From assembly GCA_947629425.1 (NCBI GenBank), contig CANRDR010000008.1:1-20667 (forward strand): 20,667 bases of DNA, given 5' to 3'. Shown one piece after another: positions 6,185 through 14,449 of this stretch. Position 1 is the first letter of the stretch, and every line of letters starts with the position of its first letter. Below the pieces are notes generated by a model. The model saw nothing but the letters and a program-made list of their open reading frames with translations, searched no databases and was not told the origin of the DNA. Source of the DNA: an uncultured Bacilli bacterium. GTDB lineage: Bacteria; Bacillota_I; Bacilli_A; RF39; UBA660. A program made the position numbers and the translations under genes.

Positions 6185-7030
6185 ATTTTCTAAAATTAAT
6201 TTCTTTATTTTTCTATCTTGATTTTTATAAGTTTTAATATAATTATTTGATACTTTTATATTATATTTTTTAATTAATGCTTCTATAAAATAATCCATAT
6301 TAGCATCTAATACTTTTCTTATTAACATTTGAAAATATTCATCATTTTGTATTGTTCTTATATTATTTTTTTGTTTTATATTTAATTTAGCAAGTGCATT
6401 ATTATATTCATATATTTTTTTTCCATAAAATGATAATTCATAATCAAATAAAGGTGCTAAATTTATTGTATTTATTTTATTATTAACAAATGTAGTTTTA
6501 AATAATAAATTATTATAATGTCTATCTATTTGATTACAATATAAATCAAATATAAATAATTTTTTTAATTCTTTTATAAATTCATCATAATTAGTAACAT
6601 CAATAAATTTATTATAATCTTTTAAAAAAGTTATATTATCATAATGTTTTAATTCTAAATCACGAGTTCTCATATATTTATATTTATTAACACAAATAGA
6701 TTTAGATAATAATCCATAATAATTTACATTATTTCTATTTATAATTGCAAATTCATTATGAATACTATCTATTTCAAAATATTTTGCAATTATTTCACAT
6801 ATAAGTTCATTATCTAAATATAATATACTTTGAATAGGTTTAAAAAAATACCAATCATTATCAATTTTTATCCAATTATTATAATATTCTTTTATATTTT
6901 CTTTTTTTGCACCAGTTTCATTATGTATATTATCTACTAATTCATCTATTTCTTTTTCATTTAAATCTTGTTTTATTTCTTTAACTCTTCTAACATTTCT
7001 AGATTTTTCATATAAAGTTTCTATATACAT
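6170..7030 (-). CDS. HipA-like protein kinase (single-protein, no HipB partner)
   Basis: This 286-aa protein has the signature of the HipA/CtkA kinase fold. YFFKPIQ holds the likely ATP-binding Lys (K64). E76 to E81 and the following segment resemble the N-lobe helix. FDLYCNQIDRHYNNLLF (161-177) carries the catalytic D169 and N174, and LAPLFDYE carries the metal-binding D196. HipA kinases phosphorylate tRNA synthetases or other proteins, but this substrate is unknown. No HipB-type regulator is adjacent. The start at 7030 is preferred to the upstream 7114 because AAGGGGGGAT lies just upstream and because a near-consensus promoter (7056-7083) falls inside the longer version. A terminator closes the gene, so it looks like a separate transcription unit. 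Confidence in fold is fair, in role low. Confidence 0.7.
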   Translation of the reverse strand: MYIETLYEKSRNVRRVKEIKQDLNEKEIDELVDNIHNETGAKKENIKEYYNNWIKIDNDWYFFKPIQSILYLDNELICEIIAKYFEIDSIHNEFAIINRNNVNYYGLLSKSICVNKYKYMRTRDLELKHYDNITFLKDYNKFIDVTNYDEFIKELKKLFIFDLYCNQIDRHYNNLLFKTTFVNNKINTINLAPLFDYELSFYGKKIYEYNNALAKLNIKQKNNIRTIQNDEYFQMLIRKVLDANMDYFIEALIKKYNIKVSNNYIKTYKNQDRKIKKLILENGLYY

Positions 7031-7055
7031 AAATATCCCCCCTTTTGTAAAAAGT

Positions 7056-7083
7056 ATTATAACATAAATTGTAAAAAAATCAA
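7056..7083 (-). promoter_or_regulatory. Sigma-A-type promoter for the HipA-like kinase gene
   Basis: On the minus strand TTGATT (7078-7083) and a perfect TATAAT (7056-7061) are separated by 16 bases. It overlaps the last codon of the upstream C26 gene. The transcript would start near 7049, before AAGGGGGGAT and the ATG at 7030. Confidence 0.7.
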
Positions 7084-7733
7084 TTTTTTTTAGATATATT
7101 AATAAACCAATCAAATATCTTTTTGCTATTTATATCTATATCATATAAACTTTCTGGATGCCATTCTAAACCTATAACATTATTATCTATTTCTACACTT
7201 TCTATTATATTATCTATACTTTTTGAACTTATTAATAAGTTAGTTTTAGTTACACAATCATTATGTCTACTATTAACTATTATTTCATCTTTATTTAATA
7301 TTTTTTTAAGTAGACTATCATTAAAATAAACTTTATGTACATAAGTATAATCACTATTATGTTTTATATAAGAATCTATTTTTGATATATTATTTAAATT
7401 ATTATTAGATGCAATCATTTGCATACCTAGACATATTGCAAGTATTCCTTTATTTTTATTACATGCTTTTTTATATATTTCATATTCATAATTATACCAA
7501 ATAGTTCCTCCAGGAAATAAAAATCCATCACATAAATCTATCAATTCATCTATATTTTCATATTCTATATCATTAAATGGTTCTAACTCATTTATTTTTT
7601 CTTTATATGGTGGAAGTATCATAATAGGTATTCCACCTGATTTTATTATTGAAGTTCTATATTCATCATATACTTTTATATATGGTTTATTATTTAATTC
7701 TACTCTTCCAATAATACCTATAATAGGTTTCAT
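7080..7733 (-). CDS. Peptidase C26 / gamma-glutamyl-GABA hydrolase family protein
   Basis: A 217-aa class-I glutamine amidotransferase-like hydrolase. The nucleophile elbow is ILAICLGMQ with C101; the partner residues H192 and E194 are in GLEWHPES. FLFPGG (71-76) forms the oxyanion region. The N-terminus PIIGIIGR and GGIPIMILP are typical of the C26 family, which includes PuuD and other enzymes cleaving gamma-glutamyl bonds of small molecules. The substrate here is not evident: no putrescine or folate genes are nearby. AGGTGAT sits 4-5 bases before the ATG. The family usually has ~230-250 residues, so this is slightly short but complete. It follows the GreA-like gene by 48 bases and may be on the same transcript. 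Confidence 0.85.
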   Translation of the reverse strand: MKPIIGIIGRVELNNKPYIKVYDEYRTSIIKSGGIPIMILPPYKEKINELEPFNDIEYENIDELIDLCDGFLFPGGTIWYNYEYEIYKKACNKNKGILAICLGMQMIASNNNLNNISKIDSYIKHNSDYTYVHKVYFNDSLLKKILNKDEIIVNSRHNDCVTKTNLLISSKSIDNIIESVEIDNNVIGLEWHPESLYDIDINSKKIFDWFINISKKN

Positions 7734-7781
7734 ATTATCACCTATATAATAAATATTTAAATTTTAAAAAAATATTAAAAA

Positions 7782-8195
7782 TTAATTTAATATCTTCTTT
7801 TTAATATCTATTTCTTTACTTATTATTAGTACTTCTAATACTTCATTATTAACAGTATAAGTAATAATATTTCCTACTTTTTGATTTATTATAGCACTTC
7901 CTAATGGACTAGATATTTCTACTTCTAAATAATTAGAATCTCCTTCAATATCCATTACTAATTTAATAGTTTCTTCAAAATTATCATTTAATATTTTAAT
8001 ATTAACAATATCTCCTATATTAACTAAATCTTTTTGTTCTATAATATCTTCTTCTAATGTTTTTAAAAAATTTATTTCTCTTATTGTATTTTCTATTTCC
8101 ATACTTTCATATTTAGAATATATTTTTCTTTTTTTATCTCTTAATATATTTAATCTTTCTTCTAATTCTGCTATTTTTTGTTTGTATTTATTCAT
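7782..8195 (-). CDS. GreA/GreB-family transcription factor with shortened N-terminal coiled coil
   Basis: A 137-aa protein. Residues ~60-137 match the C-terminal FKBP-like domain of Gre factors, with NIGDIVNIKIL and SPLGSAIINQKVGNIITY, which contacts RNA polymerase. Residues 1-55 are a helical hairpin, but shorter than in GreA (usual total ~158), and the tip motif with the two acidic residues that chelate Mg2+ in the polymerase secondary channel (D-L-S-E-N-x-E-Y in GreA) is not visible. It may therefore bind polymerase or a similar partner without stimulating RNA cleavage. It starts 2 bases after the stop of the 516-aa gene, with AAAGG as ribosome site inside that gene, so the pair is almost certainly co-expressed. 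Confidence 0.75.
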   Translation of the reverse strand: MNKYKQKIAELEERLNILRDKKRKIYSKYESMEIENTIREINFLKTLEEDIIEQKDLVNIGDIVNIKILNDNFEETIKLVMDIEGDSNYLEVEISSPLGSAIINQKVGNIITYTVNNEVLEVLIISKEIDIKKKILN

Positions 8196-8197
8196 TA

Positions 8198-9748
8198 TTA
8201 ACCTTTCTTTATTAACTTTTTTGTATTTATATTTAATATTTCTTTTCTTTTATTACCAATATTATTTGAAATTATATCTAATTTACCATTAATATAATTT
8301 GTATATAATAATAGTATTGAATCTATAATTCTATCATATGGTTCATCTATATTTAATTCGTTATATAATTTATTATATGTAGTTAATTGTATGTTATCAC
8401 TTTCATAATTAAATTTATTTATATAATTACTTAGTTCTACACTAAAATCATTATAACTATTTTCTAACTTTTCAAATTCTTTATTAAAATTATTTTCTAA
8501 CTCATTTAAATAATTTTTAGTTTCTGTTAAATTTTCTAAAGTTTTTCTTACATCATTATATATAAAACTTAATCCATATCCTCTTATATAATCAAATGAA
8601 ATACTATATTCTTTTATATAACCATCTAATTTGTTAAAAAGTTTCAAAAATTTATAATATCTTTTATTATACCAACTATATAAATCTTTATAAATTTCTT
8701 CTTTTACAAATTGTTCATAACTATCTAAAGACTTTAATTCTCTTTTTTTAAATAATTTTTTTCTTAATTTATTTTTTTCATTTTGTATATGTATTAATTC
8801 TATTGTATCTAATGGTATATCTTCATTATTATTTTTTAAATTTTCAAAATAATAAATTGCATTATTATCATTTAATATACTATTTTTATTTAAATATTTA
8901 TAAAAGTTTTCATCAAATTCTAATCCATTAAAAGAATTTGTTAAATTTTCTAAATACTTTTTTATTTCATTAAATTCTTTAAAATTAATTTTACCATTAA
9001 TTTTTTTTAAATTATCTGGAAGTATTTCTTTTAAAAATATAGGCATATTAAAATCTATTTCTAATAATTGTTCATTGTTATATTTATCAGTTAATATTTT
9101 ATTATCTTTAATAAACTCAATAAAATTATCAATTTTATTTAATTCTATTTGAGATAATATAGTATCAATATCACTTAAGTTAGTATTTAGTTCTAAATGA
9201 GTACAATTACTACTAGTTTTTATAGAATTAATTTTATTATTTCTAATATCATTATTAGTACTATATTCTTCATTTAAAAAACTAACAAATTCTTCATTAT
9301 TAAGTATATTATTTATTTCATTATAAATACATTCTATTCTTTTATTATTATTTAAAACAGTATCTATAATATCATCTTTTAAACTATATTTATCAAAGTT
9401 TTTATCTATATTATTATTTTCATTTTCTAAAAATAATAATTCATAAATTAAATCATCAAGTTTAAAATATAATTCTTTTAATTTTACTTCATTAGTATTA
9501 TTAAATTTATCCCAATTAATTAGTTCATTATAATCTAATGCATTTACATATTTAGTAGGTATTAAATCAGATTCATAAATATTATTTAATAAATCTATTT
9601 GTTTTTCTAATAAAATTACTTTATATTTTAAATTATTAAAATTACTTTTACCTATTTTTTCATTAAATTCTATTCTATTTTTTATTTTTTGTAATTGATT
9701 AGTTTTATTTTCTATTTCATCATCAATAAAATCATACAGTTCGTACAT
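8198..9748 (-). CDS. Hypothetical 516-aa helical protein, operon partner of the GreA-like gene
   Basis: I do not recognise a family. The protein is rich in Asn, Leu, Glu and Lys, without signal peptide or membrane helix. Residues 1-75 (DDEIENKTNQLQKIKNRIEF...) and ~320-440 look like long helices or coiled coils; the middle is low in complexity, with many Asn. Two cysteines at most are seen, in no metal motif. AAGGAG lies 7 bases before the ATG and a good promoter is just upstream, so it leads its own operon with the GreA-like gene 2 bases downstream. A structural or scaffold role is possible, but nothing in the sequence decides it. Confidence 0.7.
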   Translation of the reverse strand: MYELYDFIDDEIENKTNQLQKIKNRIEFNEKIGKSNFNNLKYKVILLEKQIDLLNNIYESDLIPTKYVNALDYNELINWDKFNNTNEVKLKELYFKLDDLIYELLFLENENNNIDKNFDKYSLKDDIIDTVLNNNKRIECIYNEINNILNNEEFVSFLNEEYSTNNDIRNNKINSIKTSSNCTHLELNTNLSDIDTILSQIELNKIDNFIEFIKDNKILTDKYNNEQLLEIDFNMPIFLKEILPDNLKKINGKINFKEFNEIKKYLENLTNSFNGLEFDENFYKYLNKNSILNDNNAIYYFENLKNNNEDIPLDTIELIHIQNEKNKLRKKLFKKRELKSLDSYEQFVKEEIYKDLYSWYNKRYYKFLKLFNKLDGYIKEYSISFDYIRGYGLSFIYNDVRKTLENLTETKNYLNELENNFNKEFEKLENSYNDFSVELSNYINKFNYESDNIQLTTYNKLYNELNIDEPYDRIIDSILLLYTNYINGKLDIISNNIGNKRKEILNINTKKLIKKG

Positions 9749-9770
9749 ATATTTTCTCCTTAACTTTTAA

Positions 9771-9798
9771 AAAAGTGTATTAATATAATAACACTTTT
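9771..9798. repeat. Inverted repeat AAAAGTGT-N12-ACACTTTT over the 9748 promoter
   Basis: Perfect 8-bp arms at 9771-9778 and 9791-9798 flank the -10 element of the promoter at 9785-9813. This could be a repressor operator, or a minus-strand terminator for the polysaccharide operon upstream, since T's follow the stem. The overlap with the promoter favours an operator. Confidence 0.45.
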
Positions 9799-9813
9799 AA
9801 TAATTCATTTCAA
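9785..9813 (-). promoter_or_regulatory. Sigma-A-type promoter for the 516-aa / GreA-like operon
   Basis: On the minus strand TTGAAA (9808-9813) is followed after 17 bases by TATTAT (9785-9790). The transcript would start near 9778, about 30 bases before the ATG at 9748. Confidence 0.65.
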
Positions 9814-9931
9814 TCAACTTTTTTTATTTTGATAAAATATTCTTAAATTTTAATCTACTAAATAGACATTACGTCTTAACTAAATACTAATTTAAAAGTT
9901 ACAGTGAATAGTTTTTTACTTATTTTTTACT

Positions 9932-10912
9932 TTAGACCTTCCTTATATAATTTAATACTATTGCAACTTTAAAATATAAATATTTATTAAATAATAGCAA
10001 TTTATGTATTAATATATTTGATAAAGTAAGTTCTTTTTTATTTACATATTTATAATTTTCTTTAATAAACTTATATTTATTTATAAAAAAAGTAGAATTT
10101 AATATATTTTTATTAGTATGTTTTAATAATCTATATGATTCTATATAACTTAAAACATAATATTGCATAATTTCTTTTTTTAATTTAGGATATTTTTCTA
10201 ATAAATAATTACATTTTAAATCTATCATATCAAATCTATCTTTTCTTACATTTATATTAGGATTTCCTAAAATAGAATTAGTTCGTTTTATATATTTATA
10301 TAATATACAATCTATATATATTACTTTTTTAGAATTACTTAATAATTTAAATGTAGTACCAATATCTTCAAAATATTTTCTTATAGGATATCTTACATTT
10401 TTAAATAATTCTTTTTTATATAATTTATTCCATGCATAATCATCTATATAAATATTATAATTTATATTATTTTTTATATTTTCTTTTATTACACTTATAT
10501 TATTTAATTTTTTTACTTTATAATTATTTATAACAAAATTAAAGTCTTCTTTTCTATCAAAATTACAAACTACAATATCTGCTTTATTATTAATTAATTC
10601 TTTATATAATATTTCATACATATTAGGACTTATATAATCATCACTATCTACAAAACCTATATATTTTCCTTTTGCAATATCTAGTCCTACATTTCTTGCA
10701 CTAGATAATCCATTATTTTCTTTGTGTATTACTTTTATTCTTTTATCTTTATTTTTATATTCATCACATATTTTACTAGAATTATCTGTTGAACCATCAT
10801 CTACTAATATTATTTCTATATCTTTATATGTTTGATTTATTATACTTTCTATACATCTTTTTAAATATGCTTCTACATTATATACTGGTACTATTATACT
10901 TATTAAATCCAT
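9932..10912 (-). CDS. Family 2 glycosyltransferase (modular set, copy A)
   Basis: A 326-aa GT-A-fold transferase that would add a sugar from a nucleotide donor to a lipid-linked oligosaccharide at the inner membrane face. SIIVPVYN (5-12), VDDGSTD (37-43) and FVDSDD (87-92, the DxD-like metal site) are all present. Residues ~160-180 hold the AWNKLYKKELFKNVRYP block and the ED pair. The rest, which likely sets acceptor choice, is unique. Its first ~338 bases are nearly identical to copies B, D and, less so, C. GAGG in the end of the flippase gene serves as ribosome site: the flippase stop (TGA, 10920) is 7 bases upstream of the start, so the two are co-transcribed. It is the last gene of the polysaccharide run. 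Confidence 0.92.
   Translation of the reverse strand: MDLISIIVPVYNVEAYLKRCIESIINQTYKDIEIILVDDGSTDNSSKICDEYKNKDKRIKVIHKENNGLSSARNVGLDIAKGKYIGFVDSDDYISPNMYEILYKELINNKADIVVCNFDRKEDFNFVINNYKVKKLNNISVIKENIKNNINYNIYIDDYAWNKLYKKELFKNVRYPIRKYFEDIGTTFKLLSNSKKVIYIDCILYKYIKRTNSILGNPNINVRKDRFDMIDLKCNYLLEKYPKLKKEIMQYYVLSYIESYRLLKHTNKNILNSTFFINKYKFIKENYKYVNKKELTLSNILIHKLLLFNKYLYFKVAIVLNYIRKV
10575..10912 (-). repeat. Glycosyltransferase 5' module, copy A
   Basis: About 338 bases nearly identical to 12995-13332 and 16127-16464, including silent positions. Differences cluster around the codons for KENNG/KVNGG and NVG/NRG. Identity stops abruptly at codon ~113. Confidence 0.85.
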
Positions 10913-10919
10913 ACTAACC

Positions 10920-12320
10920 TCATTTTAATATATTATTTTTTATATAATTTATATTTAACATTAAATATATTAAGACACCTATAAAGATTTTAACAACTAA
11001 CATAAATACCATATTTAAATTAAGTAAACTAATAAAACTACAACATACAAACATAATAAGTGACTTAAATAAATATTTTAATGCTATTTTTACATATTTT
11101 AATATATGAATTTCTTTTTTTATTTTACTTAATTGATATAACATAACTATAAATTCTGTTAATAAAGTTCCTAATGCTGCTCCTAATGCATCAAATATAG
11201 GTATAAATATAAAATTTAATATTGTATTAACTACTGCTCCTATACACATTGCTATAACATAAACTTTATCTTTTTCTTTTGGAGTAATATATTGTGTTGA
11301 AAAAATATTAGCAAAAGAAACAAATATAGTTGCAATAAGTAAAATTTTTAATATATTTGATGAACGTAAAAATTCTTTTCCTAAAAATAAAGGTATCATT
11401 TCATCAGACACTACTATTAAACCTAATACTATAGGAAAAACTAAAAACATAATAAAATTAACAGATTTTTCTATATTTTTTTTAACTTGTTTTTCATTGT
11501 TTTTAGCCACTAAATTAGAATTTTTTGGAGACATAATAGTAGATAACGCATTTGTAAAAATATAAGGTATTTTCATAAACTTAGCAGATTGACTATATAA
11601 TCCAACTTCACTCATAGAAGTAAGTGATCCTAACATTAATTGATCCATGGATGTATAAATACTTTTTGCAAATATTGGAATAAATAACAAAAAACTCGGT
11701 TTTAAATATTTTATAACTTCTTTTGGTTTTACTTTTACATAATGTATTTCATTTTTTAAAAATTTAATCCAAATAATATTTGCAACAAAACTAGATAAAG
11801 ACATAATTAATGCATATTTCCATAAATCATCACTATTTTTAACAAATATAACTATTAATATAAAAGTAAAAATTTTAATTATTACGTTTTTTGATATATT
11901 AGTTTTAAATTTCTCTAATCCATTAAAAACCCATGATACTTCAAAAAAAACTGCAAATAAAGAAATACTTTTTATTAACGCTATAACAATTTTATCTTTT
12001 AAAAATAAAATAGAAAATAACAAATATAATATACTCATTAATATAGTCATTGTAAATTGTATATAATAAATTTCAAAAAAAGCTTTTGAACGTTTTTCTA
12101 TATCATCTCTATTTTTAGCTATTAATCTACTTCCTAAACTAGAACATCCTAATTTTGAAAACATGATAAAATAACTTAATATAGCCCATATATAAGAATT
12201 AATACCTAACGCTGTAGATCCTAATACCCTTGATGTATATGGCGTTATAAGTATAGGAAACATAAGTATAAATATTTGATAAATTAAACTGTAAATATAA
12301 TTTTTTTTCGTAGTACTCAT
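10920..12320 (-). CDS. Wzx-type polysaccharide flippase
   Basis: A 466-aa polytopic membrane protein of the MOP superfamily (oligosaccharide flippases), which moves lipid-linked repeat units from the inner to the outer face of the membrane. The N-terminus (NYIYSLIYQIFILMFPILI, then TPYTSRVLGSTALGINSY) is the family hallmark. SMDQLMLGSL at ~224-233 and FIFIPIFDALGAALGTLL at ~373-390 are further conserved loops. About 12-14 hydrophobic helices can be counted, with polar loops rich in Lys. It lies between two glycosyltransferases of the modular set, which supports a capsule or exopolysaccharide function. The ribosome site is weak (GTGAT, 5 bases before the ATG). No Wzy polymerase is in the window. 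Confidence 0.92.
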   Translation of the reverse strand: MSTTKKNYIYSLIYQIFILMFPILITPYTSRVLGSTALGINSYIWAILSYFIMFSKLGCSSLGSRLIAKNRDDIEKRSKAFFEIYYIQFTMTILMSILYLLFSILFLKDKIVIALIKSISLFAVFFEVSWVFNGLEKFKTNISKNVIIKIFTFILIVIFVKNSDDLWKYALIMSLSSFVANIIWIKFLKNEIHYVKVKPKEVIKYLKPSFLLFIPIFAKSIYTSMDQLMLGSLTSMSEVGLYSQSAKFMKIPYIFTNALSTIMSPKNSNLVAKNNEKQVKKNIEKSVNFIMFLVFPIVLGLIVVSDEMIPLFLGKEFLRSSNILKILLIATIFVSFANIFSTQYITPKEKDKVYVIAMCIGAVVNTILNFIFIPIFDALGAALGTLLTEFIVMLYQLSKIKKEIHILKYVKIALKYLFKSLIMFVCCSFISLLNLNMVFMLVVKIFIGVLIYLMLNINYIKNNILK

Positions 12321-12369
12321 AATATCACGCTATAAGTGTATCATTTTAAAAAATTATTTACAATATATT

Positions 12370-13332
12370 TTAATTTTTACATAATTTATATATATAAGAT
12401 GTTATAGGTATATTAATTTTTAAAAACATAAATAAAATATACGCTCTTTTACCAATATATTTAATATTTAATACTTTTATTTTTGTTTTTTTAAAATAAT
12501 CAATTCTCTTTTTTAAAAAAATATCATTTTTAAAATCTTTATTATTTAAAGAATATATATCTAAAATAGTAAAAACTAAATGTCTAATATAATTATTTAT
12601 AACTAAATTTAAATAATCAGGATATTCTTTTTTTATTAATTTAGCCCTTTTTTCAACAATTTCTAATTTATTATAAATAGTATTCTTATTTTTATAATTA
12701 ATAATAGAATTATTTCTAACATTATATTTATATAATTTACAATTAAGATAAACTATTTTTTTACATTTATTTATTATAAGATAAGTAGTTATTATATCTT
12801 CATAAACAAAACCAATTGGATATCTAATATTTTTAAATAATTCTTTTTTATATAGTTTATTCCATGCTGATGGATTAACTTTATTATCTGTTGTTAATAA
12901 TCTTTTTATAGCATCTTTTTTAGTAAAAATTGTAATATTATAATCATTAATTATTTTATTATCATTTTTAATATAAATACTATCACACATTGCCATATCT
13001 GCTTTATTATTAATTAATTCTTTATATAATATTTCATACATTTTAGGACTTATATAATCATCACTATCTACAAAACCTATATATTTTCCTTTTGCAATAT
13101 CTAGTCCTCGATTTCTTGCACTAGATAGTCCTCCATTAACTTTGTGTATTACTTTTATTCTTTTATCTTTATTTTTATATTCATCACATATTTTACTAGA
13201 ATTATCTGTTGAACCATCATCTACTAATATTATTTCTATATCTTTATATGTTTGATTTATTATACTTTCTATACATCTTTTTAAATATGCTTCTACATTA
13301 TATACTGGTACTATTATACTTATTAAATCCAT
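12370..13332 (-). CDS. Family 2 glycosyltransferase (modular set, copy B)
   Basis: A 320-aa GT-A transferase of the surface-polysaccharide cluster. Residues 1-112 are the shared module with VDDGSTD (37-43) and FVDSDD (87-92). The AWNKLYKKELFKNIRYP block recurs at ~157-173, then the C-terminal half (residues ~180-320) is distinct, ending in a weakly hydrophobic, Lys-rich segment that could touch the membrane. AGAGGAA lies about 7 bases before the ATG. It faces away from the plus-strand glycosyltransferase, with a shared promoter region between them, and precedes the flippase by 49 bases, so it probably starts the B-flippase-A transcript. Donor and acceptor sugars cannot be read from the sequence. 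Confidence 0.92.
   Translation of the reverse strand: MDLISIIVPVYNVEAYLKRCIESIINQTYKDIEIILVDDGSTDNSSKICDEYKNKDKRIKVIHKVNGGLSSARNRGLDIAKGKYIGFVDSDDYISPKMYEILYKELINNKADMAMCDSIYIKNDNKIINDYNITIFTKKDAIKRLLTTDNKVNPSAWNKLYKKELFKNIRYPIGFVYEDIITTYLIINKCKKIVYLNCKLYKYNVRNNSIINYKNKNTIYNKLEIVEKRAKLIKKEYPDYLNLVINNYIRHLVFTILDIYSLNNKDFKNDIFLKKRIDYFKKTKIKVLNIKYIGKRAYILFMFLKINIPITSYIYKLCKN
12995..13332 (-). repeat. Glycosyltransferase 5' module, copy B
   Basis: About 338 bases nearly identical to copy D (16127-16464), with only a handful of mismatches by eye, and to copy A. All copies lie in the same orientation. Confidence 0.85.
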
Positions 13333-13351
13333 AATTATTTCCTCTAAAGTA

Positions 13352-13380
13352 AGTTTATCATTAATAATATCTATTTACAA
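13352..13380 (-). promoter_or_regulatory. Candidate promoter for glycosyltransferase B and the flippase
   Basis: On the minus strand TTGTAA (13375-13380) and TAAACT (13352-13357) are 17 bases apart. The -10 is imperfect. Its -35 overlaps that of the plus-strand promoter. Confidence 0.4.
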
Positions 13381-13402
13381 TAAATTATTTATTTTATATA
13401 AT
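13374..13402 (+). promoter_or_regulatory. Sigma-A-type promoter for the plus-strand glycosyltransferase
   Basis: TTTACA (13374-13379) and a perfect TATAAT (13397-13402) are separated by 17 bases. The start would be near 13409, about 30 bases before the ATG at 13439. Confidence 0.65.
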
Positions 13403-13438
13403 AACAATATATTATTCTTAAAAAGAAAGACTGATTTT

Positions 13439-14449
13439 ATGAAGGATAAGATATCTATAATACTACCTATATATAACGTAGAAAAATGGTTATCAAAATG
13501 TTTAGATAGTATACTAAATCAAACAATAACAAACTTTGAAGTTATATGTGTCAATGATGGATCATTAGATAACTCTTTAAATATACTTAAAAAATATGAA
13601 AAAAAAGATAGAAGAATTATAGTTATTGATAAAGAAAATGAAGGTGTTTCTATTGCTAGAAATATTGCTATAAATAAATCAACAGGAAAATATATAACAT
13701 TTGTTGATGCAGATGATTATTTAGAAAAAGATGCATTAGAAACAATGATTAAATTAATAAAAAAAGAAAAAGTTGATATTGTTAGAACTACATACAAAAG
13801 AATATATAAAGACCATATATCTTTTGAAAATGAACTAAAATATAAAGATAAAATTATATTAAATAATAAAAATAAAAAAAATTTAATAGAATCTGCGTTA
13901 TTACAAGAATTTGGTTGTTATTTATGGTTATTATTAATAAAAAAAGATTTAATTATTAAAAACAATCTTTATTTTGAAAAAGAATTATACGTTCATCAAG
14001 ATTTAGATTTTTATATTAAATTAATTAAACATGCTAAAAATATATATTTTTCTAATAAAATAACTTATAATTATTTATATAATAATAGTGGTTCTAAAAA
14101 TTTAAAATATGTTGAAAGAAATATAGAAAGCAATATAAATTTATTTAAAAAATTAAATAAATTATTAGATAAAAATTATATTCCATTTATTAGTGTTCTT
14201 TGTTTTAATTTAATTTTATCTTATTTTAAACCACTTTATAATAAAGATAAAAATAAGTTTAAAATATTATATAAAAATCTTATGAATAATAAAGATTTTA
14301 TAAAAATAATTAAAAATATTTATAAAACCAAAGCATTTAAATATTTAATAAAAAGAGATAAAATATATTATATATTTTTAAGATATAGTCCTAATGTAAA
14401 TATTATTTGCTTATTAATAAAATTAAAAAATATAATTAATGTTTTTTAG
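13439..14449 (+). CDS. Family 2 glycosyltransferase, divergent and opposite in orientation
   Basis: A 336-aa GT-A transferase with SIILPIYN (5-12), VNDGS (38-42, Asn replacing the first Asp of the usual DDGS) and FVDADD (the DxD-like site, ~90-95). A further conserved block is LLIKKDLIIKNNLYF, followed by HQDLDFYIKL, matching the (E/Q)D region of the modular set. Unlike the four minus-strand copies it shows no DNA-level identity with them. It is the only plus-strand gene in the polysaccharide cluster, with its own promoter, and its last 14 bases overlap the end of glycosyltransferase C. The ribosome site is poor (AAAGA, 8 bases away). It may have been acquired separately or be controlled apart from the others. 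Confidence 0.9.
   Translation: MKDKISIILPIYNVEKWLSKCLDSILNQTITNFEVICVNDGSLDNSLNILKKYEKKDRRIIVIDKENEGVSIARNIAINKSTGKYITFVDADDYLEKDALETMIKLIKKEKVDIVRTTYKRIYKDHISFENELKYKDKIILNNKNKKNLIESALLQEFGCYLWLLLIKKDLIIKNNLYFEKELYVHQDLDFYIKLIKHAKNIYFSNKITYNYLYNNSGSKNLKYVERNIESNINLFKKLNKLLDKNYIPFISVLCFNLILSYFKPLYNKDKNKFKILYKNLMNNKDFIKIIKNIYKTKAFKYLIKRDKIYYIFLRYSPNVNIICLLIKLKNIINVF

Noticed and set aside
7123..7329. Plus-strand 68-aa frame inside the C26 hydrolase gene
   Set aside because: Antisense shadow of a gene with intact catalytic motifs.
10920..10922. TGA at the flippase end as a possible Trp codon (Mycoplasma code)
   Set aside because: Reading through adds only two codons before TAG, and Trp is encoded by TGG in the other genes, so the standard code is simpler.
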